DNA of 24,788 bases from Actinomycetes bacterium (GCA_024227975.1 JAAETV010000164.1:1-24788), one strand, 5' to 3'; positions 7,564 through 14,969 are shown, numbered from the stretch's first letter. Notes: generated by a model not told the origin, from the sequence alone. Numbers and translations: made by a program.

Positions 7564-9073
7564 AGTGGCGAACCAGGCCTAGCTGGCGTCTGAAGCTTGC
7601 GGCCACCATCAGCCAGATCGTGCCCCCGAGAATCACGGTGGCCAGAGTGCCACCAAGATGGTCGGGGGTGATGAGCCCGATGGGTACGACGGCGACCAAG
7701 GCACCCAGTCCGGCGATGACGGCGGGGCGACCGCCGGCCCGCAGTTGACCGAGGCGGTGGATCCGGAGGGCCGCCAACCCGTTCTGCACAATAACGGCGG
7801 CGCCCCAAGCCAGGGCGGCACCGACTAGGCCGAAGCGAGGGATGGCATAGGCGGCGATGGCAAGGTCGATGATCAGGGCCACGACGGTGATGGCGAGTGA
7901 CTCCTTCGTCCGTCCCAGCATCAACAGGGTGAGATCGACGGGCCCGGCGAAGGCGCTGGCCAACATGGCGATGGCGAGGATGGTGAGGGCCGATGCTCCG
8001 ACGTCGAACTCGGGACTGAGGAGGGAGGCCAAGACTCCGGCCTTGATCGCTATGACCAGGAAGTACGGCCAGGCCAGCAGGACCATCCAGCTAGTGGTCT
8101 TGGCCAACAAGGCCTGGGCCTCGGCCCGACGATCGGCAGCCAGGGCGCGCCTCAGCTGGCTCGACGTGGCTTGGCCGATAGCGAAGATCAAGAAGTTGCC
8201 AGCGGTGATGAACCGGCTCAGGGCTCCGTAGACACCGGCCGCCGCCTCGCCGGCCAGGGCTGACACGATGATGACGTCGATTCGTTCGAGTGCGATCTGG
8301 AACGTGGTCGATGCCGCTCGGGGGCGGGCATAGTGCCAGAACTCAGCTGATGAGACGGGGGATGTTCCGCCTCCGACGAAGCCCCCCAGGCGCCACACCG
8401 AGAACACGCTGGCCCCGACCCCGGCCACAACCGGTAGCCCCCAGGCCACGGCAATAGCTTGACCGCTGGGGACGGCCTGGGTCGCCACCACGGCAGCCAC
8501 CAGGCCCAGCTGACCGAGGGGGCGCAGGATCTGATTCACGACGACCGTTGGCGTCATCGAGCCGAGACCACGGGTAGCCCCTAGGAGAGAGACCGTTACC
8601 CCCCAGCAGGGAACAGCAACAGCCAGGACCCGGAGCATGGCCGTGACCTGGTCGGCTCCGTTGTCGGCGATCAGCGAGGCCAGGGGATCAGCCACGATGA
8701 GGAGAGCGGCTGCCACCCCGAGCCCAGCACCGACCACTGGGCGCAGGGCCACCTGAAGCAAGGCTCTCGGGTTTGGGTCCAGCTCGGGGTTGGGGATGGC
8801 GAGGGCTGCCGGCATGAAGTAGACGAGTCCCGTCATCGTTCCCAGGGCCGACGAGTTGCCAAGGATCGTCACCACCGCCGTTGCCGCAAAGAAGAGGCCG
8901 GCGAAGGCGGCCCCGGCCCTGGTCACCATGATGGCTATGCCGAAGTTGGCGATCGTGGTGACGACCGCTCCCACCAGGGCCAGGCTCGTGGCCGCTCCGC
9001 TCGACTGGGCCACCGGCCGGGGTTTGGTTGGCGGCCGGCCCGGAGCTGTCGGTCGGGCCGCTTGGGCCGTCAT
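7559..9073 (-). CDS. Polysaccharide flippase (Wzx/MATE-like, MOP superfamily)
   Basis: The 504-aa integral membrane protein has about 12-14 hydrophobic segments spread over its whole length after a Pro/Ala-rich cytoplasmic N-terminus of about 30 residues. The pattern, including repeated small-residue-rich helices and the RIDVIIVSALAGEAAAGVYGA stretch in mid-protein, is that of the polysaccharide biosynthesis/Wzx branch of the MOP superfamily. Such proteins move lipid-linked sugar repeat units across the cytoplasmic membrane. I chose the ATG at 9073, which overlaps the previous gene's stop as ATGA; the frame is open upstream to 9181, but that part lies inside the neighbouring gene. It is co-transcribed with the APH-like gene and converges on the GH26-like lipoprotein. 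Confidence 0.82.
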   Translation of the reverse strand: MTAQAARPTAPGRPPTKPRPVAQSSGAATSLALVGAVVTTIANFGIAIMVTRAGAAFAGLFFAATAVVTILGNSSALGTMTGLVYFMPAALAIPNPELDPNPRALLQVALRPVVGAGLGVAAALLIVADPLASLIADNGADQVTAMLRVLAVAVPCWGVTVSLLGATRGLGSMTPTVVVNQILRPLGQLGLVAAVVATQAVPSGQAIAVAWGLPVVAGVGASVFSVWRLGGFVGGGTSPVSSAEFWHYARPRAASTTFQIALERIDVIIVSALAGEAAAGVYGALSRFITAGNFLIFAIGQATSSQLRRALAADRRAEAQALLAKTTSWMVLLAWPYFLVIAIKAGVLASLLSPEFDVGASALTILAIAMLASAFAGPVDLTLLMLGRTKESLAITVVALIIDLAIAAYAIPRFGLVGAALAWGAAVIVQNGLAALRIHRLGQLRAGGRPAVIAGLGALVAVVPIGLITPDHLGGTLATVILGGTIWLMVAASFRRQLGLVRHS

Positions 9074-10266
9074 CGCAGTCGGTGCTCGATCAGGGCTCGG
9101 AGGGCCTGGCCGAGGGTGGCCAGCTCGCCTCCTGACCAGCGTTGGTCGGCCAGGCGTAGCTCCCGCACCATGAGCTCGCATAGATACAGGTCGACGATGG
9201 CTCGGTGCTGGGCCTCGTCGAGGTCGAGCTCGATGGGGGCCAGCACCTGCGAGGAGGCGCTGGTCACGGCGGCCAACGCCGTCTCATTGTCGCCTCCGAT
9301 CTGGCGACGATGATGTTCAAAGTGGTGATGGAGGGCGTCGAATCCGATCGGACGGCCCCATCCGGCAAACTCCCAATCCCACACCAGGACAGTGGCTCCT
9401 CGTCGCGCCATGTTCCACGGGGTCAGATCGCCATGCCACAGACCGACTGGGAGTTCGACCCCGTCATGGCGATCCAGGAGTCGGTCCAGGTCGATTGTCT
9501 CGGCCAGGCCTACTGCCAGTCCGTCTCGAACGGTGGCCGAAGAGGCTACAACCGCGGTCGGGGCCTCCGTCTCGGCCCCAATTGGCTGGGCGGCGGCAAT
9601 GGCTCGGACCATGTTGGCCTCGGTCGGGGGCCGGCCGGCGGCCATGAGGGGAGCCCGGAGGGGTGAGGTGACAGCGACGGTTACGTCGCGCCAGTGCTCA
9701 ACGGTCAGTACCGAGGGGGCGACCAGGTTGGGGGGGAGCTGGCCGTTGATGGCCTGTAGGGTCTCGAACTCGGTTCGGACCAGGTCATGGGTCAGCGGCG
9801 ACCAACCGACCTTGGCAAAACCGACTACCCGCCCGTTGGGTCGGATCAGCTGCAATACGGGCTTGCGGTTACGACGTTGAGCTCCGATGGTGACAGCGGC
9901 CACCAATTCGGCCTCACCCAAGCAGCGGGCCAGATGCTCCACCAACTCGAACTGGGGGAGCGCCAGACACTGTCCCGGGGCCCGGTTCAGGAGCCCAAGC
10001 CGGCTGATGATCTGGCCCCCGATGGCCTGGATCCGTTGGTTCCAGCTGCGGTCGTCGTTGGGGCGACGTAGGGCAGTGGCGGCCGCCGCCGACGGAGACG
10101 TTGGGATCAGGATTCGCAGATCGTTGAGGTCCGGTCGACCCAGATAGTCGACGGTGGCCCCTCTCTGACTCTTCCCCAGTAGATCGAACAGCCATGCCAA
10201 TTCGTCACTGGTCTCGATCGCTTGGGCCACAACCATGGGAGAGCCATCGGCAGGAATCGTCACCAA
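9070..10266 (-). CDS. Aminoglycoside phosphotransferase-fold (APH/choline-kinase-like) protein
   Basis: The protein (up to 398 aa) has a recognisable APH-type kinase core in its second half: GLWHGDLTPWN (the catalytic-loop HGDxxxxN) followed about ten residues later by VWDWEFAGWG (a DFG-like metal site, with Asp-Trp-Glu), then FDALHHH. The N-terminal 120 residues do not show a clear family. The start is uncertain: TTG 10266, GTG 10263 and ATG 10236 are in frame and none has a strong Shine-Dalgarno. It is the first gene of a leftward pair, with an ATGA overlap into the flippase, and is divergent from the PssD-like gene. A role in phosphorylating a sugar, lipid or head group for the polysaccharide is plausible; the substrate cannot be told. 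Antibiotic resistance is unlikely in this context. Confidence 0.65.
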   Translation of the reverse strand: MVTIPADGSPMVVAQAIETSDELAWLFDLLGKSQRGATVDYLGRPDLNDLRILIPTSPSAAAATALRRPNDDRSWNQRIQAIGGQIISRLGLLNRAPGQCLALPQFELVEHLARCLGEAELVAAVTIGAQRRNRKPVLQLIRPNGRVVGFAKVGWSPLTHDLVRTEFETLQAINGQLPPNLVAPSVLTVEHWRDVTVAVTSPLRAPLMAAGRPPTEANMVRAIAAAQPIGAETEAPTAVVASSATVRDGLAVGLAETIDLDRLLDRHDGVELPVGLWHGDLTPWNMARRGATVLVWDWEFAGWGRPIGFDALHHHFEHHRRQIGGDNETALAAVTSASSQVLAPIELDLDEAQHRAIVDLYLCELMVRELRLADQRWSGGELATLGQALRALIEHRLR

Positions 10267-10323
10267 TGGAGTCGGGACGAGAGTACGCCTTCAGCTCGCT
10301 GTGGAAGCTGCCGATACCCGGTC

Positions 10324-10842
10324 ATGGCTGTGGTTGCTTCTCCAGTTGGATTGGAAACAGACGCTGTCGACACCAGGGGGGGTCATTCAGGTCGTCGGGT
10401 CCTGCTGGTTTCCTCGGCCGGGGGTCATCTGTCGCAGCTCATGGAGCTTCGTCCTTGGTGGAGACATCACGGGCGCCATTGGGTCACCTTCGACCTGCCC
10501 GATGCTGAATCGAAGCTGAGAGGTGAGGAGGTGATCACGGCCCACCACCCCACTACCCGCAACATCCCGAATCTGATCCGCAACTTCGGTCTGGCCCACC
10601 GTGTCCTGACTGACTATCGGCCCGAGGTCGTCATCTCGACCGGAGCCGGGGTCGCCCTGCCCTTCTTCGTGGTGGCACGGGCTATGAAGATTCCGACTGT
10701 CTATCTCGAGGTCTATGACCGGATCGACAGCCGGACGGTGACCGGGCGCCTCTGCCTCCCCTTCACCACCGCGTTCTTGACCCAATGGCCCGAACAGCAA
10801 GACCTGTATGAGGGCTCGACCCTGATCGGACCGGTGTATTGA
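10324..10842 (+). CDS. PssD/EpsE/Alg14-like glycosyltransferase subunit
   Basis: The protein of about 172 aa matches the Alg14/PssD family, the half of a split GT-B (GT28-like) enzyme that binds the acceptor and anchors its partner to the membrane. Signs are RRVLLVSSAGGHLSQL near the N-terminus, VVISTGAGVALPF in the middle and TVYLEVYDRID near the C-terminal third, ending at LTQWPEQQDLYEGSTLIGPVY. The start is not certain: ATG 10324 gives a short leader before the conserved strand but has no clear ribosome-binding site; TTG 10351 is an alternative, and the frame extends back to 10222 over the divergent gene. Its TGA overlaps the ATG of the partner gene (TGATG), so the two halves are probably made in equal amounts. 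Confidence 0.82.
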   Translation: MAVVASPVGLETDAVDTRGGHSGRRVLLVSSAGGHLSQLMELRPWWRHHGRHWVTFDLPDAESKLRGEEVITAHHPTTRNIPNLIRNFGLAHRVLTDYRPEVVISTGAGVALPFFVVARAMKIPTVYLEVYDRIDSRTVTGRLCLPFTTAFLTQWPEQQDLYEGSTLIGPVY

Positions 10843-11432
10843 TGACAGCTCAAGACTTGATCGTGGTCTCGGTGGGAACAGACCATCACCCTTTCGACCG
10901 GTTGGTGGGATGGATGGATGATTGGGCCGCGACCCGGCCTGACCTGAAGATCGTGATCCAGCGGGGGAGTGCGGGCCCGACTGCCAATGCTGAGAGCCAT
11001 GCCCTGATCGCTCACACAGAGCTGTGCGATCTGTTCGCTTCGGCTACTGCGGTGGTGAGCCATGGTGGCCCGTCGACGGTCATGGACATCCGAGCCGCTG
11101 GTCGGTTGCCGATCGTATTCCCCCGAGACCCGGCCTATGGCGAGCACATCGATGACCATCAGTTGCGGTTCGGTCAACATCTGGCTCGACACGATCTGGC
11201 TCGAATCACCTTCACGACAGACCAGCTGGCTTCAGCGTTGGCCGCAGCCCTGGATAGCCCCGATGACTATCGGGTCTCGGTCGAGTCGACCCCGGCCCCC
11301 GGGGTCATTGCCTTCGGCCGGGTGGTCGACGATCTCATCGGAGCCGTCACGCCCGTGTTCGCCGATACCGCTGGCTCGGTGAGTGCTGAGTTCTCGGCTG
11401 GATCCGGGAGTCAAGAGGAGGGACCTCAATGA
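10842..11432 (+). CDS. PssE/EpsF/Alg13-like glycosyltransferase subunit
   Basis: The 196-aa protein is the catalytic, nucleotide-sugar-binding half of the split GT-B enzyme (Alg13/PssE, GT28 C-terminal domain). It shows VVSVGTDHHPFDRLVGWM at the N-terminus (VTVGT...PFDRLV in the family) and AVVSHGGPSTVMD (SHGGxGT-like), then PIVFPRDPAYGEHIDDHQ, as in other GT28 donor-binding domains. The ATG at 10842 overlaps the PssD-like stop; a TTG at 10839 is also in frame. It works with the preceding protein to add a sugar to a lipid-linked intermediate on the cytoplasmic side of the membrane. The Ser/Glu-rich last 25 residues are probably disordered. The GT2 gene follows with an ATGA overlap. Confidence 0.85.
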   Translation: MTAQDLIVVSVGTDHHPFDRLVGWMDDWAATRPDLKIVIQRGSAGPTANAESHALIAHTELCDLFASATAVVSHGGPSTVMDIRAAGRLPIVFPRDPAYGEHIDDHQLRFGQHLARHDLARITFTTDQLASALAAALDSPDDYRVSVESTPAPGVIAFGRVVDDLIGAVTPVFADTAGSVSAEFSAGSGSQEEGPQ

Positions 11433-12346
11433 GCAGCGAGGACCAGTCCGTATCGGTAGTGGTCGCAACCCGCGATCGTCCCGAGCTTTTGCGCCGAGCC
11501 CTCGATGGGATCATGTCTCAGGAGCTCGATGCGCACCTCGAAGTGATCGTCGTCTTCGACCGCTCGGAACCCGATCACAGTCTGGAGTGCAATGAAGCCA
11601 GGCGCCGGATCATCGTCACAACCAATGGGCGCGCCCCTGGTCTGGCCGGTGCCCGCAACAGTGGTATCGACAAGGCCTCGAACCACTGGCTCGCCTTCTG
11701 CGACGACGACGACGAATGGCTCCCGGGAAAATTGGCGGCCCAGCTCGCCGCCCTGCGAGCCGACCCCCTGGCCCAAGCAGCCTGCACAGGCATCCTCATC
11801 CGCTACAAGGGCAAGGACACACCCCGGATTCCTGATCCGCTCAAGCTGACGTTCGGTGGCTTTCTCGATGACCGGATGACTGAGGTTCACCCGTCGAGCT
11901 GGCTCGTCAATCGTGAGCTACTGACGGAGCAGATCGGCCTCGTTGACGAGGAGTTGCCGGGAAGCTACGCCGAGGACTACGACCTGCTCCTTCGCACTTC
12001 TCGACTCACGACCATCGCCGTCGCCCCTGAGCCGCTGGTGAGGGTGTGGTGGCATGGGGCCTCGTTCTTCTTCGAGCGGTGGAAGATGATCGACGACGCC
12101 CTGGGCTATCTGATCGCCAAGTACCCGGAGTTCAACGAACATCCGGTCGGGCTGGCCAGGATCGAGGGTCAGCGGGCGTTGGCCCAAGCGGCCATGGGGG
12201 ATCGAGGGCGGGCCTTTGGGACGGCTCGGCGTTGCCTCAGCCTCAACCGATTCGAGAAGAGGGTGCCGCTGGCCGCTCTGGTGGCGGCGGGAGTACCGGC
12301 CGGATTCATCCTGAGCCTGGCTCACCGATTCGGACGAGGTCTCTGA
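11429..12346 (+). CDS. Glycosyltransferase family 2
   Basis: The 305-aa cytoplasmic or membrane-associated enzyme has a GT-A fold of family 2. It begins SVVVATRDRPELLRRALDGIMSQ, the nucleotide-binding strand-helix typical of GT2, continues with GLAGARNSGI, and has an acidic metal-binding motif FCDDDDEW near residue 93 (a DxD variant). ELPGSYAEDYDLLLR near 170 provides the ED acceptor-site motif. The C-terminal 80 residues form a helical tail with one weakly hydrophobic stretch. GGAGG lies 5 nt before the ATG, which overlaps the stop of the PssE-like gene. It is the third gene of the rightward glycosyltransferase set and probably adds a later sugar of the repeat unit; donor and linkage are unknown. 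Confidence 0.87.
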   Translation: MSSEDQSVSVVVATRDRPELLRRALDGIMSQELDAHLEVIVVFDRSEPDHSLECNEARRRIIVTTNGRAPGLAGARNSGIDKASNHWLAFCDDDDEWLPGKLAAQLAALRADPLAQAACTGILIRYKGKDTPRIPDPLKLTFGGFLDDRMTEVHPSSWLVNRELLTEQIGLVDEELPGSYAEDYDLLLRTSRLTTIAVAPEPLVRVWWHGASFFFERWKMIDDALGYLIAKYPEFNEHPVGLARIEGQRALAQAAMGDRGRAFGTARRCLSLNRFEKRVPLAALVAAGVPAGFILSLAHRFGRGL

Positions 12347-12349
12347 GGC

Positions 12350-13018
12350 TCAACTGCCGCCGAGCACCGTGGTATAGGGGTGGAACTGCAGGGTCGTCTC
12401 GACTACCTGCGCTCCGGGGGCGCTCTCGGGGGGAAGCTGGGTCTCAGGTGGGGCGGTGGTGGTGGTCGTCGTCGGGAGCGGGACCACAGTGGGGAAGGTG
12501 GCCAGCGGCTGGGGCTCTGCTGGCGCGGACTCTGCTGATTCGAGCCCTGCTGATTCGGGTCCTGCTGATTCGGGGGTGAGGGGATCAGACCGGAGGTCGA
12601 TGATGAGAGGACTCTCCGATCGGGCCACCCCGAATCGGTCGGTGTCGGACTGTGGTCCCGCCGGGTTCATGGCTTCGGTCGTAGGTGAAAGGATTCGAGT
12701 GGCGGGGTTGTCGTCTGACGTGGTCTCGCCTGGGAGGCCGAGAAGGGTTACGACCAGGGGAGAGGCTGCGAACAGGAAGCAGATCGTGAGGAACCAGAAA
12801 CGACGGCGGTGTAGTAGCGGGTCCGGGTGATCTCGACCCCCGTATAGATCCTGAACGAATCGGCTGACCTTGTTCGGCTCGCGGAGGTCCGGGGCCAGTC
12901 CGGCTACAGGTGCGGTCACCAGGTGGGAGGCGTCGGGATCAAAGAGGTCAGGGTGGTCCTGACCATCGGCTGACGGTCCGGGCGGCGGCGGTTCCGGGAT
13001 CACGAAGAGGCCTTTCAT
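12350..13018 (-). CDS. Hypothetical single-pass membrane protein with Pro/Thr-rich tail
   Basis: I do not recognise this 222-aa protein. The first 70 residues are Pro/Asp-rich and probably cytoplasmic, with a basic patch (LLHRRRF) before one membrane segment at about 74-94. The remaining 125 residues are low-complexity, rich in Pro, Thr, Ser and Glu, with a TTTTTT run, and are probably outside the cell. Part of the tail comes from three 15-bp repeats coding ESAGP-like units. It converges on the GT2 gene with a 3-bp gap and starts next to the tRNA-Arg remnant. The topology suggests a cell-surface or wall-spanning anchor. The low-complexity tail makes database recognition poor, and function is open. 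Confidence 0.6.
   Translation of the reverse strand: MKGLFVIPEPPPPGPSADGQDHPDLFDPDASHLVTAPVAGLAPDLREPNKVSRFVQDLYGGRDHPDPLLHRRRFWFLTICFLFAASPLVVTLLGLPGETTSDDNPATRILSPTTEAMNPAGPQSDTDRFGVARSESPLIIDLRSDPLTPESAGPESAGLESAESAPAEPQPLATFPTVVPLPTTTTTTAPPETQLPPESAPGAQVVETTLQFHPYTTVLGGS
12530..12574. repeat. Three 15-bp tandem repeats inside the hypothetical membrane protein gene
   Basis: Units ctctgctgattcgag (12530-12544), ccctgctgattcggg (12545-12559) and tcctgctgattcggg (12560-12574) repeat head to tail. On the minus strand they encode Pro/Leu-Glu-Ser-Ala-Gly-like pentapeptides in the presumed extracellular tail. The copy number could vary between strains. Confidence 0.85.
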
Positions 13019-13039
13019 CCTGGTCGTTCTGCCGACTCA

Positions 13040-13083
13040 CACCTCCGGCTGGAATCGAACCTACGCCCATGTTGCGGAAACGG
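13040..13083 (-). pseudogene. Degenerate duplicate of the 3' half of tRNA-Arg(CCG)
   Basis: On the same strand as the intact tRNA-Arg gene, this segment aligns from the anticodon loop to the discriminator base with about 37 of 45 columns identical, counted by eye, including the 16-nt string GGAATCGAACCTACGC. The T-stem has an A-A mismatch and there is no matching D-arm or 5' acceptor strand, so it cannot fold as a tRNA. It lies 3' of the intact gene, where a displaced 3' end would be left after site-specific integration. Confidence 0.6.
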
Positions 13084-13101
13084 ACGGGTCCGTGGCGTAG
13101 A

Positions 13102-13134
13102 CGGTCTTGCGGCGGTCTTGCGGCGGAATTGCGG
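13102..13134. repeat. Short 11-bp tandem repeat
   Basis: Two exact copies of cggtcttgcgg (13102-13112, 13113-13123) are followed by a variant cggaattgcgg (13124-13134). It lies just beyond the tRNA remnant in non-coding DNA. No function is evident. Confidence 0.75.
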
Positions 13135-13375
13135 TATCGGGGCACGCCCGGGCGCCTTGAAGCTCACCTTCCAGGGTGGAGAGACATGTAGCGGCGTGCG
13201 GCCCGTCAACACTACTGGAGGCAACGACCGGTCAGGCGGTCCGGATGGGGTATTGCCTGCCTCTAGGAGAACGGGGCCCAATATGCGCAGATACGGAAGA
13301 TGACCCCAGCGGACCGGATGAGTAGCTGGTCGATTGGGGCCTGCGGGCTTGGCCTTCCCTTTGCGATCGAGGCGG

Positions 13376-13447
13376 CACCCCCGGTAGGAATCGAACCTAC
13401 GCACACGGTTCCGGAAACCGATGCTCTATCCACTGAGCTACGGGGGC
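13376..13447 (-). tRNA. tRNA-Arg (anticodon CCG)
   Basis: Read on the minus strand, the 72-nt sequence folds as a complete cloverleaf: acceptor GCCCCCG pairing with CGGGGGT (G1-U72 wobble), D-stem GCTC/GAGC, anticodon loop TTCCGGA with CCG at 34-36, a 4-nt variable loop, and T-arm GTAGG-TTCGATT-CCTAC. The anticodon stem has one T-T mismatch at 27-43. CCA is not encoded; GCC follows the acceptor strand. CCG reads the CGG arginine codon, common in high-GC genomes. The gene lies upstream of argS but on the opposite strand. Confidence 0.93.
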
Positions 13448-13448
13448 A

Positions 13449-13468
13449 TGGCCGAGGCATCTCGGCCA
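13449..13468. other. Perfect 8-bp stem-loop directly 5' of tRNA-Arg
   Basis: TGGCCGAG (13449-13456) and CTCGGCCA (13461-13468) pair perfectly around a 4-nt loop. On the minus strand the hairpin ends one base before tRNA nucleotide 1, so it would form in the precursor's 5' leader next to the RNase P cut site. It could instead be a rightward-acting structure with no visible gene to terminate. Confidence 0.55.
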
Positions 13469-13564
13469 GCTGACCACGTTAGCCGCGATGGAGCTATCCG
13501 CACGGGAAATCTCGGTCGTGAACTGGGTGGTGCTTCCGGTGGTCGGTGATCTTCTTCAGGGGTG

Positions 13565-13593
13565 TTGCATATCGAACGTGTGTTCGATATGGT
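13565..13593 (+). promoter_or_regulatory. Predicted promoter of the HNH gene overlapping the SOS box
   Basis: TTGCAT (13565-13570) and TATGGT (13588-13593) are separated by 17 bp and resemble -35 and -10 hexamers, the second fitting the actinobacterial TANNNT better than TATAAT. The spacer contains the LexA-type palindrome, so repressor binding would block the polymerase. Start-site distance to the HNH start codons is about 70-115 nt. Confidence 0.5.
13568..13591. promoter_or_regulatory. LexA/SOS box (actinobacterial type) in a perfect 10-bp palindrome
   Basis: The arms CATATCGAAC (13568-13577) and GTTCGATATG (13582-13591) are exact reverse complements with a 4-nt centre GTGT. The core CGAACGTGTGTTCG (13573-13586) fits the gram-positive/mycobacterial LexA consensus CGAAC-N4-GTTCG, also in its RNRY centre. 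It lies upstream of the HNH endonuclease gene and within its likely promoter, so DNA damage should derepress that gene. Confidence 0.8.
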
Positions 13594-13709
13594 GATGGGA
13601 CGTTGCTTCTCGGGGTGGCGCTCGCAGCGGTAGCTGCCGTTCAACTTGATTGTGATCTTGTCTGGCTGGTGTGACATTGCCGGGGACGGGGTCCTTTGGT
13701 GGAGGTGGT

Positions 13710-14969
13710 TTGAGCGTGCCCCCGTTGTTCGAAGCGTTGGCTGAGATTCGTGGTGGCTGTTCGGCTGGGGTGGTGGCCGCTGATGCGTTGTCGACCCTGA
13801 GCCCAGATGAGGTGTTGGCGGCGCTGGTTGAGGTCCAGTCCTTGGTCGCTCAGATCGGGGCATTGAATGCTGTGTTGCTGGCCAAGGTTGATCTGGCCAT
13901 GCTTCCCACGGTTGAGCGCGGTCATTCCTCCACTGGGGCCGCGGTTGCTGTCCATGGTGGGACGAACCCGCGCGTCACCCGGGCTGATCAGCGACGTGGT
14001 TTGTGGCTCCTGGGGTTTCCCGTCATTGCTGGGGCGTTCGCCTCGGGGTCGATCAGCCAAGCCCACGTGGAGGCGTTCAAAGGAGTTGAGAACCCCCGCA
14101 CCACAACAGCGCTAGTCGAGGCCCAGGAGTATCTGGTCGAAGCCGCGGTCAGGTGTCGGTGGGACGAGTTCCAACGAGTTTTGGGGTATTGGGCTCATGG
14201 TGCTGATCCTGATGGTGAGGAACCCAACGACCAGATCGTCAAACGCTCGCTGGATTATTCAACCAACTCCGACGGCTCCGTCACCGGCCGGTTCCGACTC
14301 GATCCCTTGGCTGGACACGCGTTCACCACCGCTATGGACCGCCTCGTTCAACGCCTATGGCGTCATGACCAAGAAACCGGCTCCACCCGTACCGTCACCC
14401 AACGAGGGGCCGACGCGTTCATGATCCTCGTCCAGAACGGGGCCGCCAACCCCGATGCGAACCTCCCCGGAGCGCTGATCCACATCGTCATGAGCCAAAC
14501 CGTGGCCGAACATCTCCTCGCCATGGTCCCCCGAACCGAAGGCCCACAGCCACAGCCCGACCAGCCCAACCGACCGGCTGACGAAGTGCCTCTTGATCCC
14601 GACGACATCGACGGGCGCTGTGAGTTCATCAACGGCATCCCCCTCCACCCCCACTTCGCTGCTGCGGCCATGGCCACCGCTCGGTTCCGGAGGCTGATCT
14701 TCTCCACCGACGGAGAGATCCTCGAACACGGACGCAAAACCCGGGTCTTCCCTGCCCCGACCAAACAAGCGTTGCTGGTCAAGGCCCGAGGGAGATGCCG
14801 ACACCCCGGATGTGACGCACCACTGACCTGGCTCGAAGCAGACCACCTCATCGCCTGGAACCGAAACGGACCAACCAACACCACCAACGGCCAAATCCTC
14901 TGCAGCCGACACAACAAACTCAAAAACGACAACCCACCCGATGGGGTGGATCTGGGGCCCGACGGATGA
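13710..14969 (+). CDS. DUF222/13E12-family HNH endonuclease
   Basis: The protein of about 419 aa has an N-terminal helical DUF222 (13E12 repeat) domain over roughly 300 residues and a C-terminal HNH nuclease domain: CRHPGCDAPLTWLEADHL, then NTTNGQILCSRHNKLKND. The CxxxxC...C..H pattern and the H-N-H residues are all present, so the nuclease looks intact. GGAGG (13701-13705) favours TTG 13710 or GTG 13716; GTG 13671 is also in frame but has no ribosome-binding site. A perfect SOS box precedes the gene. Base composition flips strand bias inside it, from G/T-rich to C/A-rich. The family is multi-copy in many actinobacteria and its role is poorly known. A long antisense frame (14355-15443) is a shadow. 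Confidence 0.88.
   Translation: MSVPPLFEALAEIRGGCSAGVVAADALSTLSPDEVLAALVEVQSLVAQIGALNAVLLAKVDLAMLPTVERGHSSTGAAVAVHGGTNPRVTRADQRRGLWLLGFPVIAGAFASGSISQAHVEAFKGVENPRTTTALVEAQEYLVEAAVRCRWDEFQRVLGYWAHGADPDGEEPNDQIVKRSLDYSTNSDGSVTGRFRLDPLAGHAFTTAMDRLVQRLWRHDQETGSTRTVTQRGADAFMILVQNGAANPDANLPGALIHIVMSQTVAEHLLAMVPRTEGPQPQPDQPNRPADEVPLDPDDIDGRCEFINGIPLHPHFAAAAMATARFRRLIFSTDGEILEHGRKTRVFPAPTKQALLVKARGRCRHPGCDAPLTWLEADHLIAWNRNGPTNTTNGQILCSRHNKLKNDNPPDGVDLGPDG

Larger units (their letters stand above)
13019..13375. other. Gene-free stretch downstream of tRNA-Arg
   Basis: About 357 bp without a convincing protein gene lie between the hypothetical membrane protein gene and the tRNA. It holds the degenerate tRNA-Arg 3'-half copy (13040-13083) and a short 11-bp tandem repeat (13102-13134). 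The open frames crossing it are Arg/Pro-rich, have no family resemblance, and read through the tRNA or its remnant. It may be the residue of a deleted element. Confidence 0.5.

Noticed and set aside
9070..10266. APH-like protein as the missing (type II) homoserine kinase
   Set aside because: Type II ThrB shares the fold, but this gene is coupled to a flippase in a glycan locus and lacks the family's typical post-HGD IDF segment; the context argues against it.
13037..13110. A second functional tRNA gene
   Set aside because: No 5' acceptor strand or D-arm matches, the sequence is too short before the anticodon arm and the T-stem has a mismatch.
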